DNA of 26,834 nt from Bacillota bacterium (GCA_017577895.1 PKQY01000026.1:1-26834), one strand, 5' to 3'. Shown: positions 7,477 through 15,472, numbered from the stretch's first letter. Notes: generated from the letters alone by a model not told the origin. Numbers and translations: made by a program.

Positions 7477-8271
7477 ATGCGCATTTTGTTCATCGGGGAT
7501 GTGGTTGGGTCTTCGGGGAGGCGGGCGGTGTCTTTTCTCTTGCCGAAGCTGAAAAGCAAATACCGCCCTGATTTTATTTTGGCCAACGGAGAAAATGCCG
7601 CCGGTGGCCGGGGCATCACCCAAAAAATCGCGCAACAGTTTTTTGAGTGGGGGATCGACGGCATTACGTTGGGCAATCATGCCTGGGATAACAAGGAAAT
7701 TTTTGAATTCATCGATGAGGAAAAGCGCATCGTCCGGCCGGCCAATTATCCACCGGGCACGCCGGGGCAAGGGATGATGTTGTTGAAAAAAGGCGTATAC
7801 CAGTTGGCGGTCATCAATTTGCAGGGCCAGACATATCTTCCGCCGCTGAAAAATCCGTTTCATGTGATGGACGAATTGTTGGCCCAGCTTTCGGAACAGG
7901 TGAAGCATATCGTCGTCGACTTTCACGCCGAGGCCACGGCTGAAAAAGTGGCCATGGGATGGTATTTGGACGGTCGGGTATCGGCGGTGGTCGGCACCCA
8001 TACCCATGTCCAAACCAATGACGCGCGCATCCTTCCCCGGGGAACGGCTTATCAGACCGACGTGGGGATGACCGGACCGATGGACGGTATCATTGGCATG
8101 CGGCAAGACATGGTATTGAAAAAATTTTTGACCCAATTGCCGGTCCGCTTTGAAGTCGATCGGGGCGCTTGGCAGTTCAATGCCACGTTGCTCGACTTGG
8201 ACGATGCCAGCGGAAAAGCGGTGCACATCCAACCGCTGTTTTTCAAAGAAGATGAACCGTGGATGGATTGA
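7477..8271 (+). CDS. ymdB: YmdB-type metallophosphoesterase (2',3'-cyclic nucleotide phosphodiesterase family)
   Basis: The protein has 264 residues, the same as B. subtilis YmdB. That enzyme is a dinuclear metal phosphodiesterase acting on 2',3'-cAMP in vitro; it affects the switch between motility and biofilm and the formation of nanotubes. The metal ligands seen are D8 (FIGDVVG), E39 and N40 (NGEN), N67 and H68 (LGNHAWD), H150 (DFHAEAT), H175 and H177 (GTHTHVQTND). The start is ATG 7477, with AGGGGGAG at 7463-7470. The frame is open back to 7363, but that stretch covers the rny terminator and a tandem repeat. I see no clear promoter between the rny terminator and ymdB, so expression may come from read-through. 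spoVS follows, as in B. subtilis. Confidence 0.95.
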   Translation: MRILFIGDVVGSSGRRAVSFLLPKLKSKYRPDFILANGENAAGGRGITQKIAQQFFEWGIDGITLGNHAWDNKEIFEFIDEEKRIVRPANYPPGTPGQGMMLLKKGVYQLAVINLQGQTYLPPLKNPFHVMDELLAQLSEQVKHIVVDFHAEATAEKVAMGWYLDGRVSAVVGTHTHVQTNDARILPRGTAYQTDVGMTGPMDGIIGMRQDMVLKKFLTQLPVRFEVDRGAWQFNATLLDLDDASGKAVHIQPLFFKEDEPWMD

Positions 8272-8292
8272 CCGAGCAACGGAGACCAAACT

Positions 8293-8322
8293 TCAGGCAT
8301 AAATTCCATCGGCCGAGAATAT
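8293..8322 (+). promoter_or_regulatory. Candidate sigma-H promoter of spoVS
   Basis: A -35-like TCAGGCATA (8293-8301), a 12-base spacer and a -10-like CGAGAATAT (8314-8322) resemble the sigma-H pattern RnAGGAwww / RnnGAATww, with mismatches at the first base of each box and one inside the -35. B. subtilis spoVS is transcribed by sigma-H, which is the reason to consider this site. Confidence 0.35.
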
Positions 8323-8402
8323 GAAAAGAATAGTCAAAAACGATCAAACTCCATATTGATGGTAAAGGGAATCTTGAATTTGTCAAGGAGGGGAACCGGT
8401 CG

Positions 8403-8663
8403 ATGGAAGTATTAAAAGTTTCAGCAAAATCCAATCCGAATTCGGTGGCCGGCGCATTGGCCGGCGTCTTGCGGGAACGGGGTTCCGCAGAAATGCAAGC
8501 CATCGGGGCCGGCGCGTTAAACCAAGCGGTGAAAGCGATTGCCATCGCCCGCGGTTTCGTCGCCCCCAGCGGCATTGACTTGATTTGCATCCCGGCTTTT
8601 ACCGACATCATCATCGACGGGGAAGAGCGGACGGCCATCAAGTTGATCGTCGAACCGAGATAA
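8403..8663 (+). CDS. spoVS: Stage V sporulation protein S
   Basis: SpoVS is an 86-residue Alba-fold protein that affects septation and progress through sporulation. The sequence begins MEVLKVSAKSNPNSVAGALA and runs through GAGALNQAVKAIAIARGFVAPSG to IAFTDI-like and EERTAIKLIVEPR segments. It is almost the same as SpoVS across spore formers, and the length matches exactly. The start is ATG 8403, preceded by AAGGAGGGG. The order rny-ymdB-spoVS is the B. subtilis order. A strong terminator ends the gene. Confidence 0.98.
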   Translation: MEVLKVSAKSNPNSVAGALAGVLRERGSAEMQAIGAGALNQAVKAIAIARGFVAPSGIDLICIPAFTDIIIDGEERTAIKLIVEPR

Positions 8664-8679
8664 ATCGAACGGATGTTTG

Positions 8680-8722
8680 AAAACCTGTTTGTCGTTACGA
8701 TAAACAGGTTTTAGTTGTTTTT
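8680..8722 (+). terminator. Rho-independent terminator after spoVS
   Basis: AAAACCTGTTT (8680-8690) pairs perfectly with AAACAGGTTTT (8702-8712). The stem can extend inward with G-T pairs. A T-rich tract follows to 8722. The symmetry suggests it may work in both directions. Confidence 0.88.
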
Positions 8723-8734
8723 TGGGGCGAAAAC

Positions 8735-8763
8735 TTGCTTCGGTACTTTAATCGGGCTATGAT
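8735..8763 (+). promoter_or_regulatory. Candidate sigma-A promoter of the dipeptidase gene
   Basis: TTGCTT (8735-8740), a 17-base spacer and TATGAT (8758-8763). It lies right after the spoVS terminator and 24 bases before the gene start. Confidence 0.55.
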
Positions 8764-8787
8764 TAATGGATGGAAGGGGAGAACAGG

Positions 8788-9795
8788 GTGAAGATTGTCG
8801 ATGCCCATTGCGACGTGCTTTGGAAGTTGTGGAGCCAACCAAAGCTGTCTTTCGATGGGCCGTCTCAGGCATCGGCCGTTGATGACGCAGTCCGTTTGCA
8901 CGCCAGTGCGCCATTGCTCCGTCACTCAGGGGTATTTGTGCAGTCTTTTGCGGTATACATACCACCTTCTGTCCTTCCGCCACAGCGGTTTTACGCAGCG
9001 CTGCAAATGATCGATTTGTATCGCCGCCATATCATCGGCGATGAAAGAGAATGGATACCGTTTTACACCGCCGACGATTTGGCGCGGGCCGAACGGAGCG
9101 GACGCCGGGTGGCCCTGTTGACGTTGGAAGGGGCGGACGCCATACACGGCGATGTGACGTACTTGCGCACCTTGTATTACTTGGGCGTGCGGATTGTCGG
9201 GTTGACGTGGAATTACCGAAACGAGGTGGCCGATGGCATCGGGGAAGCGCATCCTGGCGGGTTGTCGGACTTTGGCCGGCGCTTTGTGCAAGAAGCGGCT
9301 CAACTTCGGCTGTTGTTGGATGTATCCCATCTGTCGGAGCCCAGCTTTTGGGATTTGATGGCCATTCACCCTCATCCGGTCATCGCTTCCCATTCCAATA
9401 TCTATGAATTGCGGAATCATCCTCGGAATTTGCGCAAGGAACAGGTGGAAGCGATTTTTGCCAGCGGCGGGTGCATTGGCTTGACCTTTGTGGGCGATTT
9501 TGTCAGTGAACAGCCGACGGCTTCGCTGGACGATTTGTTGCGCCATGTAGAATGTTGTTTTGAATGGGGCGGCGTGAAGCAAACCGGATTTGGTTCGGAT
9601 TTTGACGGCGCGGATCGCTTGTTGCAAGACGTCCAACACGCCGGCCATTGGCATCGGGTGGTGGAGGCCTTGCTGAAGCGGTACAAGGAAGAAGAAGTCC
9701 GAGGCTTGCTGGGGGAAAATTGGCTGCGGCTGTTTCGCCGTTATTTTGGTCATCAAGGTGATGATCAACGGACGAACGGGCAAATCGTTGCTTGA
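8788..9795 (+). CDS. Dipeptidase of peptidase family M19 (membrane/renal dipeptidase family)
   Basis: The family hydrolyses dipeptides, including some D-amino-acid dipeptides, with a two-zinc site in an amidohydrolase-like barrel. The protein has about 335 residues. It shows DAHCD with H7 and D9, E114 in LEGADAIHGD, H181 in LDVSHLS, H202 in IASHSN, and GSDFDGAD near the end, the conserved set for M19. No signal peptide is seen, so it is likely cytoplasmic despite the family name. The GTG start at 8788 follows AAGGGGAG with 6-base spacing; the upstream ATG 8770 adds six residues and has no ribosome site. It lies between spoVS and korAB, a place taken by tdh-kbl in B. subtilis. The natural substrate is unknown. 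Confidence 0.92.
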   Translation: MKIVDAHCDVLWKLWSQPKLSFDGPSQASAVDDAVRLHASAPLLRHSGVFVQSFAVYIPPSVLPPQRFYAALQMIDLYRRHIIGDEREWIPFYTADDLARAERSGRRVALLTLEGADAIHGDVTYLRTLYYLGVRIVGLTWNYRNEVADGIGEAHPGGLSDFGRRFVQEAAQLRLLLDVSHLSEPSFWDLMAIHPHPVIASHSNIYELRNHPRNLRKEQVEAIFASGGCIGLTFVGDFVSEQPTASLDDLLRHVECCFEWGGVKQTGFGSDFDGADRLLQDVQHAGHWHRVVEALLKRYKEEEVRGLLGENWLRLFRRYFGHQGDDQRTNGQIVA

Positions 9796-9839
9796 AAATC
9801 TGAGGCTGTTGTGGAATAATGGGCTTGAGAAAGATAAGT

Positions 9840-9868
9840 TTGACAAGTTGATGAATATTTTTTTACAT
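9840..9868 (+). promoter_or_regulatory. Candidate promoter of korAB
   Basis: There is a perfect -35 TTGACA (9840-9845), a 17-base spacer and a poor -10 TTACAT (9863-9868), in an AT-rich gap. The 185-base gap between the dipeptidase and korA holds no gene that I can support; a short inverted pair AACAC/GTGTT lies at 9875-9887. Confidence 0.35.
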
Positions 9869-9980
9869 TTTTTTAACACACCGTGTTCTTCCCTTCTAAC
9901 AGCGTGGCCAGGGGTTTCGCTGGACCCGATGTTCACAGTAGGTGTCGGTACTGGATGAATGCGAAGGGGTGCAATGAGAA

Positions 9981-11741
9981 ATGATTGAACAACTGTCATG
10001 GAAAGTGGGCGGTCAACAAGGCGAAGGGATTGACAGCACCGGTGAAATTTTTGCTGCGGGGTTGAACCGTCTTGGCTATTATTTGTACGGATACCGCCAC
10101 TTTTCTTCGCGGATCAAAGGCGGACACACGAATAACAAAATTCGTGTGAGTACGCGCTTGATCCGGTCTATTTCTGATGATTTGGACATTTTGGTGGCCT
10201 TTGACCAAGAGACCATCAACCTGAACCACCACGAATTGCGCCCGGGCGGGGTCATCATTGCAGACGCCAAATTTTCACCCGTTCTCCCGGAAAGTGCGAA
10301 CGCCAATATTCGTCTATACGCTGTTCCCTTGACCGAGATCGCGGAACAAAACGGCACGTCGTTGATGAAAAACATGGTGGCCGTCGGTGCGTCGGCGGCA
10401 TTGCTCGGCTTGGATCCCGACGTGTTCAAAGAAGTGATCGAAGGGATCTTTGCGCGCAAAGGGCCACAAGTGGTCGAAAGCAACATGAATGCATTGCGGC
10501 AAGGGGCAGCCTTTATGCAGGAGCATGCCTCTGATGTGCTCGGGGAGTTTCAACTCAAACCTGGGGACGGTAAGAGGCGCCTTTTTATGATCGGAAACGA
10601 AGCCATTTCCTTGGGGGCCATTGCGGCCGGGTGCCGGCTGATGGCGGCCTATCCGATTACGCCGGCGTCCGACATCATGGAATATTTGGCGAAACACCTT
10701 CCGAAGTTCGGCGGAGTGGTCATTCAAACCGAAGACGAAATTGCAGCCATGAATATGGCCATTGGGGCGGCGTACGCCGGCGTGCGGGCGATGACGGCTT
10801 CGGCGGGCCCGGGGTTGTCGCTGAAGACGGAAGCCATTGGCCTGGCGGGAATGACCGAGACGCCCGTCGTCATCGTCGACACGCAGCGGGGCGGTCCCAG
10901 CACCGGTTTGCCGACGAAAACCGAGCAATCCGACATCAATGCTATGATTTATTCGACCCACGGCGAAATTCCGAAAATCGTCCTCGCTCCCAGCACGGCG
11001 GAAGAAGCGTTTTACGATACGGTCGAAGCGTTCAACTTGGCGGAAGAATATCAATGCCCGGTCATCATTTTGACCGATTTGCAACTGTCGTTGGGCAAGC
11101 AGACGGTGGAGCCGCTGGACTACAACAAAGTGGAAATTCGGCGGGGCAAATTTTTGGGAGGCCAAGAACTGCCCCCCATCGAAGGCAATTTCAAGCGGTA
11201 TGAGTTTACGGAAGACGGCATTTCGCCGCGCGTGATTCCCGGTCAAAAATACGGCATCCACCACGTCACCGGGGTGGAACACGGCGAAACCGGCAGCCCT
11301 TCGGAAGCGCCGGAAAACCGCAAAAAAATGATGGAAAAACGGCTGCGCAAACTGCAACATCTGCGTTATGCGACGCCGTTGAACATCAACGCCAAATACG
11401 ACGATGCCGACATTTTGTTCGTCGGCATCAACTCCACCACCGGAACGATTCAGGAAGCCATGGAACGGCTGGAAAAAGAAGGGTTGAAAGTCAACCACAT
11501 TCAAGTGCGCCTCGTCCATCCGTTCCCGGCGAACGCTATGAGACCGTACGTCGAAAAGGCGAAAATGGTCATGGTCGTCGAAAACAACGCGACGGGGCAG
11601 TTGGCCAACTTGATCAAGCTGCATGTCGGCTATGCGGATAAGGTGAAGAACATCCTCAAATACGACGGCAATCCTTTCTTGCCGAAAGAGATCGAATCGC
11701 AAGCCAAAGCGCTCTTCACCTTGGAAAAGGAGCTGATTTAA
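9981..11741 (+). CDS. korA: 2-oxoacid:ferredoxin oxidoreductase, fused gamma-alpha subunit
   Basis: This is the large subunit of a two-subunit 2-oxoacid (probably 2-oxoglutarate) ferredoxin oxidoreductase. The enzyme decarboxylates the 2-oxoacid to its acyl-CoA and reduces ferredoxin. The protein has 586 residues. Residues about 1-190 are the gamma domain (GGQQGEGIDSTGEIFA, RHFSSRIKGGHTN). Residues about 195-586 are the alpha domain, with AAYPITPASDIMEYL, QTEDEIAAMNMAIGAA, SAGPGLSLKTEAIGLA and DTQRGGPSTGLPTKTEQ. The ATG at 9981 has AAGGGGTG at 9964-9971; an ATG at 9974 opens only a five-codon frame. korB starts one base after its stop, so the two subunits are translated together. Substrate choice cannot be decided from motifs alone. 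Confidence 0.94.
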   Translation: MIEQLSWKVGGQQGEGIDSTGEIFAAGLNRLGYYLYGYRHFSSRIKGGHTNNKIRVSTRLIRSISDDLDILVAFDQETINLNHHELRPGGVIIADAKFSPVLPESANANIRLYAVPLTEIAEQNGTSLMKNMVAVGASAALLGLDPDVFKEVIEGIFARKGPQVVESNMNALRQGAAFMQEHASDVLGEFQLKPGDGKRRLFMIGNEAISLGAIAAGCRLMAAYPITPASDIMEYLAKHLPKFGGVVIQTEDEIAAMNMAIGAAYAGVRAMTASAGPGLSLKTEAIGLAGMTETPVVIVDTQRGGPSTGLPTKTEQSDINAMIYSTHGEIPKIVLAPSTAEEAFYDTVEAFNLAEEYQCPVIILTDLQLSLGKQTVEPLDYNKVEIRRGKFLGGQELPPIEGNFKRYEFTEDGISPRVIPGQKYGIHHVTGVEHGETGSPSEAPENRKKMMEKRLRKLQHLRYATPLNINAKYDDADILFVGINSTTGTIQEAMERLEKEGLKVNHIQVRLVHPFPANAMRPYVEKAKMVMVVENNATGQLANLIKLHVGYADKVKNILKYDGNPFLPKEIESQAKALFTLEKELI

Positions 11742-11742
11742 G

Positions 11743-12603
11743 ATGGCGACAGTGAAAGATTTTCGGAACAACATTAAGCCCAACTGGTGCCCCGGTTGCG
11801 GTGACTTTTCGGTGCAAGCGTCGATTCAACGGGCTTGTGCCAATTTGGGATTGGAGCCGGAGCAAGTCGTCATCGTCTCGGGTATTGGATGTTCCGGACG
11901 GATTTCGGGATATATCAACGCGTACGGATTCCACGGCGTGCACGGTCGCGCCTTGCCGTTGGCCCAAGGTGTCAAATTGGCCAACCGGGATTTGGTCGTC
12001 ATTGCCGCCGGCGGCGACGGCGACGGTTTTGCCATCGGGTTGAGCCATACCATTCATGCCATGCGGCGGAATGTGGACATCACGTATATTGTCATGGACA
12101 ACCAAGTGTACGGGTTGACCAAAGGGCAAACGTCGCCCCGCAGCCAGACCGGCTTTGTGACCAAAAGTACGCCGCAAGGGTCGCTGGAACAGCCCATTCG
12201 GCCCATTGAAATGGCCTTGGCCGCCGGTGCCAGCTTTGTAGCGCAAGGGTTCTCCAGCAACGTCAAACAATTGACCGAGCTCATCGAAAAAGCCATCCGC
12301 CACCGCGGTTTCTCGTTCATCAACGTCTTTAGCCCGTGTGTCACGTACAACAAAGTGAACACGTACGATTGGTACCGGCAACACGTGGTGGAGTTGGAAG
12401 ACGATTATGTCCCCAACGATCGGCAAAAAGCGTTGCAAAAAGTGCATGAGACCAATGGACTGGTCACCGGCCTGTTGTATGTCGACGAAAACGCCAAGCC
12501 GTTGGAGGACTTGTTGCCTGGGTATTCCCAAGAGCCGTTGGTCAATGCCGATCTGAAAATCTCGCCGGAGGCGTTCCAAGAATTGGTCGCAGAATTTTTC
12601 TAA
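11743..12603 (+). CDS. korB: 2-oxoacid:ferredoxin oxidoreductase, beta subunit
   Basis: The beta subunit binds thiamine diphosphate and one [4Fe-4S] cluster and passes electrons to ferredoxin. The protein has 286 residues. Cys16 and Cys19 lie in WCPGCGDF, Cys50 in GIGCSGR, and a fourth Cys in the SPCVTYN segment near residue 200, which fits the usual cluster ligand set. The thiamine diphosphate and Mg motif is GDGDGFAIG at 91-99, with DNQVYGLTKGQTSPRS after it. It has no extra ferredoxin domain, so a separate ferredoxin must be the partner; none is encoded nearby. Spacing to korA is one base. A terminator follows. Confidence 0.95.
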   Translation: MATVKDFRNNIKPNWCPGCGDFSVQASIQRACANLGLEPEQVVIVSGIGCSGRISGYINAYGFHGVHGRALPLAQGVKLANRDLVVIAAGGDGDGFAIGLSHTIHAMRRNVDITYIVMDNQVYGLTKGQTSPRSQTGFVTKSTPQGSLEQPIRPIEMALAAGASFVAQGFSSNVKQLTELIEKAIRHRGFSFINVFSPCVTYNKVNTYDWYRQHVVELEDDYVPNDRQKALQKVHETNGLVTGLLYVDENAKPLEDLLPGYSQEPLVNADLKISPEAFQELVAEFF

Positions 12604-12633
12604 ATTCCGCTTCAACATATGCTTCCATGTTTT

Positions 12634-12664
12634 ACAGCCGTTCACATCGAACGGCTGTTTTTTT
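12634..12664 (+). terminator. Rho-independent terminator after korB
   Basis: ACAGCCGTTC (12634-12643) and GAACGGCTGT (12649-12658) form a perfect 10-bp stem with a 5-base loop, followed by a run of T to 12664. Confidence 0.93.
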
Positions 12665-12669
12665 GTTCA

Positions 12670-12698
12670 TCGACTTTCGACCGGAAATCCAGTATAAT
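12670..12698 (+). promoter_or_regulatory. Candidate sigma-A promoter of miaB-ricA
   Basis: TCGACT (12670-12675), a 17-base spacer and a perfect TATAAT (12693-12698). It lies directly after the korB terminator, leaving a leader of about 120 bases before miaB. Confidence 0.6.
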
Positions 12699-12823
12699 GT
12701 GGATTGTTAACCTACGCGGATGTTGCAATGGACTCTCGATCATGACGTTAAAAGCAGAAAATAAGGTGCGCGGAATGGTCGCATTTCATATATCCCATTT
12801 TGTGACAGAAAGGGTGATGCAGG

Positions 12824-14287
12824 GTGACGATCTGGATAACCCCGGACCAGTTGAAAGCGAAAAAGCGGGGGAGAGAGGCCGTCCAAATCCACCGCTTTGA
12901 GGCGATTCCGCCGGAATTACAGCATTTGGGTGTGGGAAAAAAATATTTCATCCGGACGTACGGCTGCCAGATGAACGTTCATGACAGCGAAACGATGGCC
13001 GGCTTGCTGGAAATGATGGGCTATCGCCCGGCGGCGGACGAACGGGAAGCCGATGTCATCTTGTTCAATACGTGCGCCATTCGGGAAAACGCCGAAGACA
13101 AAGTGTTTGGCGAGCTGGGGCGGCTAAAGCCGTTGAAGACCATTAATCCCGGGCTCATTTTGGGCGTTTGCGGCTGCATGGCGCAAGAAGAAGCTGTGGT
13201 GGAAAAAATTTTACAGAAATACCAACATGTGGATTTGGTGTTTGGGACCCACAACATCCATCGGTTGCCGTACTTGTTGAAAGAAGCCTTGTTCAGCAAG
13301 GAAATGGTCGTCGAAGTGTGGTCGAAGGAAGGGGACATCGTCGAACAGCTGCCGAAAGTCCGTCAAGAAGGGATGAAGGCGTGGGTCAATATCATGTACG
13401 GTTGCGACAAATTCTGCACCTATTGTATCGTGCCCTACACCCGGGGGAAAGAGCGGAGCCGACTGCCGCAGGATGTGTTGGCCGAAATTCGGGATTTGGC
13501 CCGCCAAGGGTACAAAGAAGTCACCTTGTTGGGACAAAACGTCAATGCGTACGGCAAAGACTTCACCGACCGGCAATACAGTTTTGCCGATCTGTTGGAC
13601 GATGTGAGAAAGATTGACATTCCACGGGTCCGGTTTACGACGAGCCATCCGAAAGATTTCGACGACCGCCTCATCGAAGTGCTGGCCAAAGGCGGCAATT
13701 TGGTGGAACACATTCATTTGCCGGTCCAGTCGGGCAATACGACGATCTTGAAACGGATGGCCCGCAAATATACGCGGGAAGAATATTTGACGTTGGTGGA
13801 GAAAATCAAACGGGCCATACCGGGAGTCTCGTTGACGACGGACATCATCGTCGGTTTTCCCGGCGAGACGGAAGAGCAGTTTGCCGATACCCTTTCCTTG
13901 GTGGAAGAAGTGCAATTTGATTCGGCTTTTACGTTCATTTATTCTCCGCGGCCGGGGACACCGGCGGCCAAGTATGACGACGACGTGCCCATGGAAGTGA
14001 AAAAAGAACGGCTGGAACGGCTCAATGAGTTGCAAGGCCGCATCAGCCGCCAAAAAAATGAACAGTTGCGCGGTCAAATTGTAGAAGTGCTGGTGGAAGG
14101 GGAAAGCAAAACCGACCCGGATGTGTTGAGCGGCCGCACGCGGACGAACAAATTGGTTCATTTTCAAGGGCCGAAATCCCTTATCGGCCAGTTGGTCAAT
14201 GTCAAAATCACTCACCCGCAAACGTGGACTTTGAAAGGGGAATGGGTGGGACAACAAGCAAATGAATGGGTGGAGGCTGTGCAATGA
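12824..14287 (+). CDS. miaB: tRNA-2-methylthio-N6-isopentenyladenosine37 synthase
   Basis: MiaB adds the methylthio group to i6A37 of tRNAs reading U-starting codons. MiaA, also in this window, makes the i6A substrate. The protein has 487 residues. The N-terminal MTTase domain has cluster cysteines C48 (TYGCQMN), C84 (NTCAIRENA) and C118 (VCGCMAQEE). The radical SAM CxxxCxxC motif is C194, C198 and C201 (YGCDKFCTYC). Further matches are LLGQNVNAYG, LPVQSGNTTILKRM and TTDIIVGFPGET, followed by a TRAM domain at the C terminus. The start is GTG 12824, with AAGGGTGAT at 12810-12818. Its stop overlaps the ricA start in an ATGA, so the two are translationally coupled. Confidence 0.97.
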   Translation: MTIWITPDQLKAKKRGREAVQIHRFEAIPPELQHLGVGKKYFIRTYGCQMNVHDSETMAGLLEMMGYRPAADEREADVILFNTCAIRENAEDKVFGELGRLKPLKTINPGLILGVCGCMAQEEAVVEKILQKYQHVDLVFGTHNIHRLPYLLKEALFSKEMVVEVWSKEGDIVEQLPKVRQEGMKAWVNIMYGCDKFCTYCIVPYTRGKERSRLPQDVLAEIRDLARQGYKEVTLLGQNVNAYGKDFTDRQYSFADLLDDVRKIDIPRVRFTTSHPKDFDDRLIEVLAKGGNLVEHIHLPVQSGNTTILKRMARKYTREEYLTLVEKIKRAIPGVSLTTDIIVGFPGETEEQFADTLSLVEEVQFDSAFTFIYSPRPGTPAAKYDDDVPMEVKKERLERLNELQGRISRQKNEQLRGQIVEVLVEGESKTDPDVLSGRTRTNKLVHFQGPKSLIGQLVNVKITHPQTWTLKGEWVGQQANEWVEAVQ

Positions 14288-14733
14288 ATAGTGGAGAAAC
14301 GGCGGCAACCAGAACGGTAACGAAGAAAGAAATCATGGACAAAGCCCGGGAGTTGGCCGATTTGATCGCCCAATCGGAAGAAGTGGAGTTTTACCGCCGG
14401 GCGGAACAGCAAATCAAACGGAGCCAGAAGGTCCAATCGTTGATCGCCCAGCTCAAGCGGACACAGAAAGAACTGGTGCATGCCAAGCAGTTACAAAAGC
14501 ACCAGTTGGCCGCCCAGTTGGAGGAAAAATTGGAACGGCTGCAGGATGAATTGGATGAAATTCCGATTGTCGTGGAATTTAAAGAATCCCAATTGGAAAT
14601 CAACGATTTGTTGCAGCTGGTGACCAACGTTATTTCCAATACCATTACAGAAAAAATTATTTTGTCGACGGGCGGCAATTTGTTGACTGGCGAAACCGGC
14701 TTGATGCCGTTGGACGACGAGGAAAAAAATTAG
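14284..14733 (+). CDS. ricA: RicA (YmcA), YlbF/YmcA-family regulator
   Basis: RicA forms the Y-complex with RicF (YlbF) and RicT (YaaT). The complex binds iron-sulphur clusters, works with RNase Y in mRNA maturation, and promotes sporulation, competence and biofilm formation in B. subtilis. The protein has 149 residues. It is mostly helical, with a strong central coiled coil (about 55-100), and the segments EEVEFYRRAEQQI, EIPIVVEF and SQLEINDLLQLV, which closely follow B. subtilis YmcA. The end STGGNLLTGETG is also conserved. ATG 14284 overlaps the miaB stop, and GGTGGAGG gives the ribosome site. The protein has no cysteine at all. rny, its functional partner, lies 7 kb upstream. Confidence 0.92.
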   Translation: MNSGETAATRTVTKKEIMDKARELADLIAQSEEVEFYRRAEQQIKRSQKVQSLIAQLKRTQKELVHAKQLQKHQLAAQLEEKLERLQDELDEIPIVVEFKESQLEINDLLQLVTNVISNTITEKIILSTGGNLLTGETGLMPLDDEEKN

Positions 14734-14788
14734 CGATGTCCCACACGGACGTTGGGGGCAGGATGATTCACCCATGACAGATGCCCTG

Positions 14789-14815
14789 CATACAATTGTA
14801 CTGAACAATTGTATG
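14789..14815 (+). promoter_or_regulatory. Perfect 11-bp inverted repeat at the cotE start region
   Basis: CATACAATTGT (14789-14799) and ACAATTGTATG (14805-14815) are perfect inverted copies with a 5-base spacer. The right arm touches the ribosome site GGAGGAGG (14815-14822). Each arm contains the 8-bp palindrome ACAATTGT. The left arm begins CATACAAT, which equals the sigma-E -10 consensus CATACAnT, though I see no good -35. The repeat may be a protein operator, an mRNA hairpin, or both. Confidence 0.6.
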
Positions 14816-14828
14816 GAGGAGGTTGAAT

Positions 14829-15398
14829 ATGTCGACTGCCACCCAACGGTACCAATGCCGAGAAATTTTCGCCAAAGCCGTTTGCGGCAAAGGGCGGAAA
14901 TTCTCGCAATCGACGCATTCGGTTACGCCTGCGAATCAACCAGTGCAAATTCTTGGCGCCTGGATAATCAATCACAAGTATAAGGCGATAAAATCAGGAG
15001 ATTACGTGGAAATTGTCGGTTCTTACGATTTGAACGTCTGGTACGCGTGCGAAAAAAACACCAAGACAGAGGTAGCGAACCAGACGGTTTCTTACGTCGA
15101 TCAGGTGCCCCTGTCGTATTTGGACGGCAACATGCAGGATGACGAAGTGCAGGTCCTGGTGACGCCTACCCTGGAACCGAATTGCATTGACGCCTACTTG
15201 GCGCCCAACGGAAATTACTTTGTTGTGGAAGTGGAGCGGGAGTTTTTGGTCGAAATCATCGGGGAGACGAAACTGTCGGTGTTGGTTTGTGCCAGTGAGG
15301 ACGACTGGTCCGACAAAGATTTGGATTTGGATCTGGGCGCGGACCAACTGTCCGAGGACTTGGCCGATGAGGATGAAGCCGACGAATTGCTGCTGTAA
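14829..15398 (+). CDS. cotE: Outer spore coat assembly protein CotE
   Basis: CotE is the morphogenetic protein that directs assembly of the outer spore coat in the mother cell. The protein has 189 residues. It has CREIFAKAVCGKGRKFSQ near the start, ILGAWIINHKYKA, VGSYDLNVWYACEKNTKTEV, LEPNCIDAYLAPNGNYFVV and VEREFLVEIIGETK, matching B. subtilis CotE along its whole length. The C-terminal tail (about 158-189) is strongly acidic, as in the family. I chose ATG 14829, six bases after AGGAGG, over TTG 14823. The gap from ricA (14734-14828) holds the palindrome at 14789-14815, and a terminator follows. CotE genes are normally read by the mother-cell sigma factors E and K. Confidence 0.96.
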   Translation: MSTATQRYQCREIFAKAVCGKGRKFSQSTHSVTPANQPVQILGAWIINHKYKAIKSGDYVEIVGSYDLNVWYACEKNTKTEVANQTVSYVDQVPLSYLDGNMQDDEVQVLVTPTLEPNCIDAYLAPNGNYFVVEVEREFLVEIIGETKLSVLVCASEDDWSDKDLDLDLGADQLSEDLADEDEADELLL

Positions 15399-15430
15399 AT
15401 AAAGGGTGTGATGTGGAACGGCACCTTTGA

Positions 15431-15472
15431 GGAAAGTCCCTGTCATACATCGAGGGGGCTTCTTTTTTTTTT
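15431..15472 (+). terminator. Rho-independent terminator after cotE
   Basis: AAGTCCC (15434-15440) pairs with GGGGCTT (15555-numbering offset aside, at 15455-15461), including one G-T pair. The loop has 14 bases and is followed by a long T-run to 15472. The stem is shorter than the other terminators here, but the T-run is the longest in the window. Confidence 0.7.

Noticed and set aside
12619..12900. 93-codon open frame overlapping the korB terminator and the miaB start
   Set aside because: It runs through the terminator and promoter and into miaB in another frame; no ribosome site.
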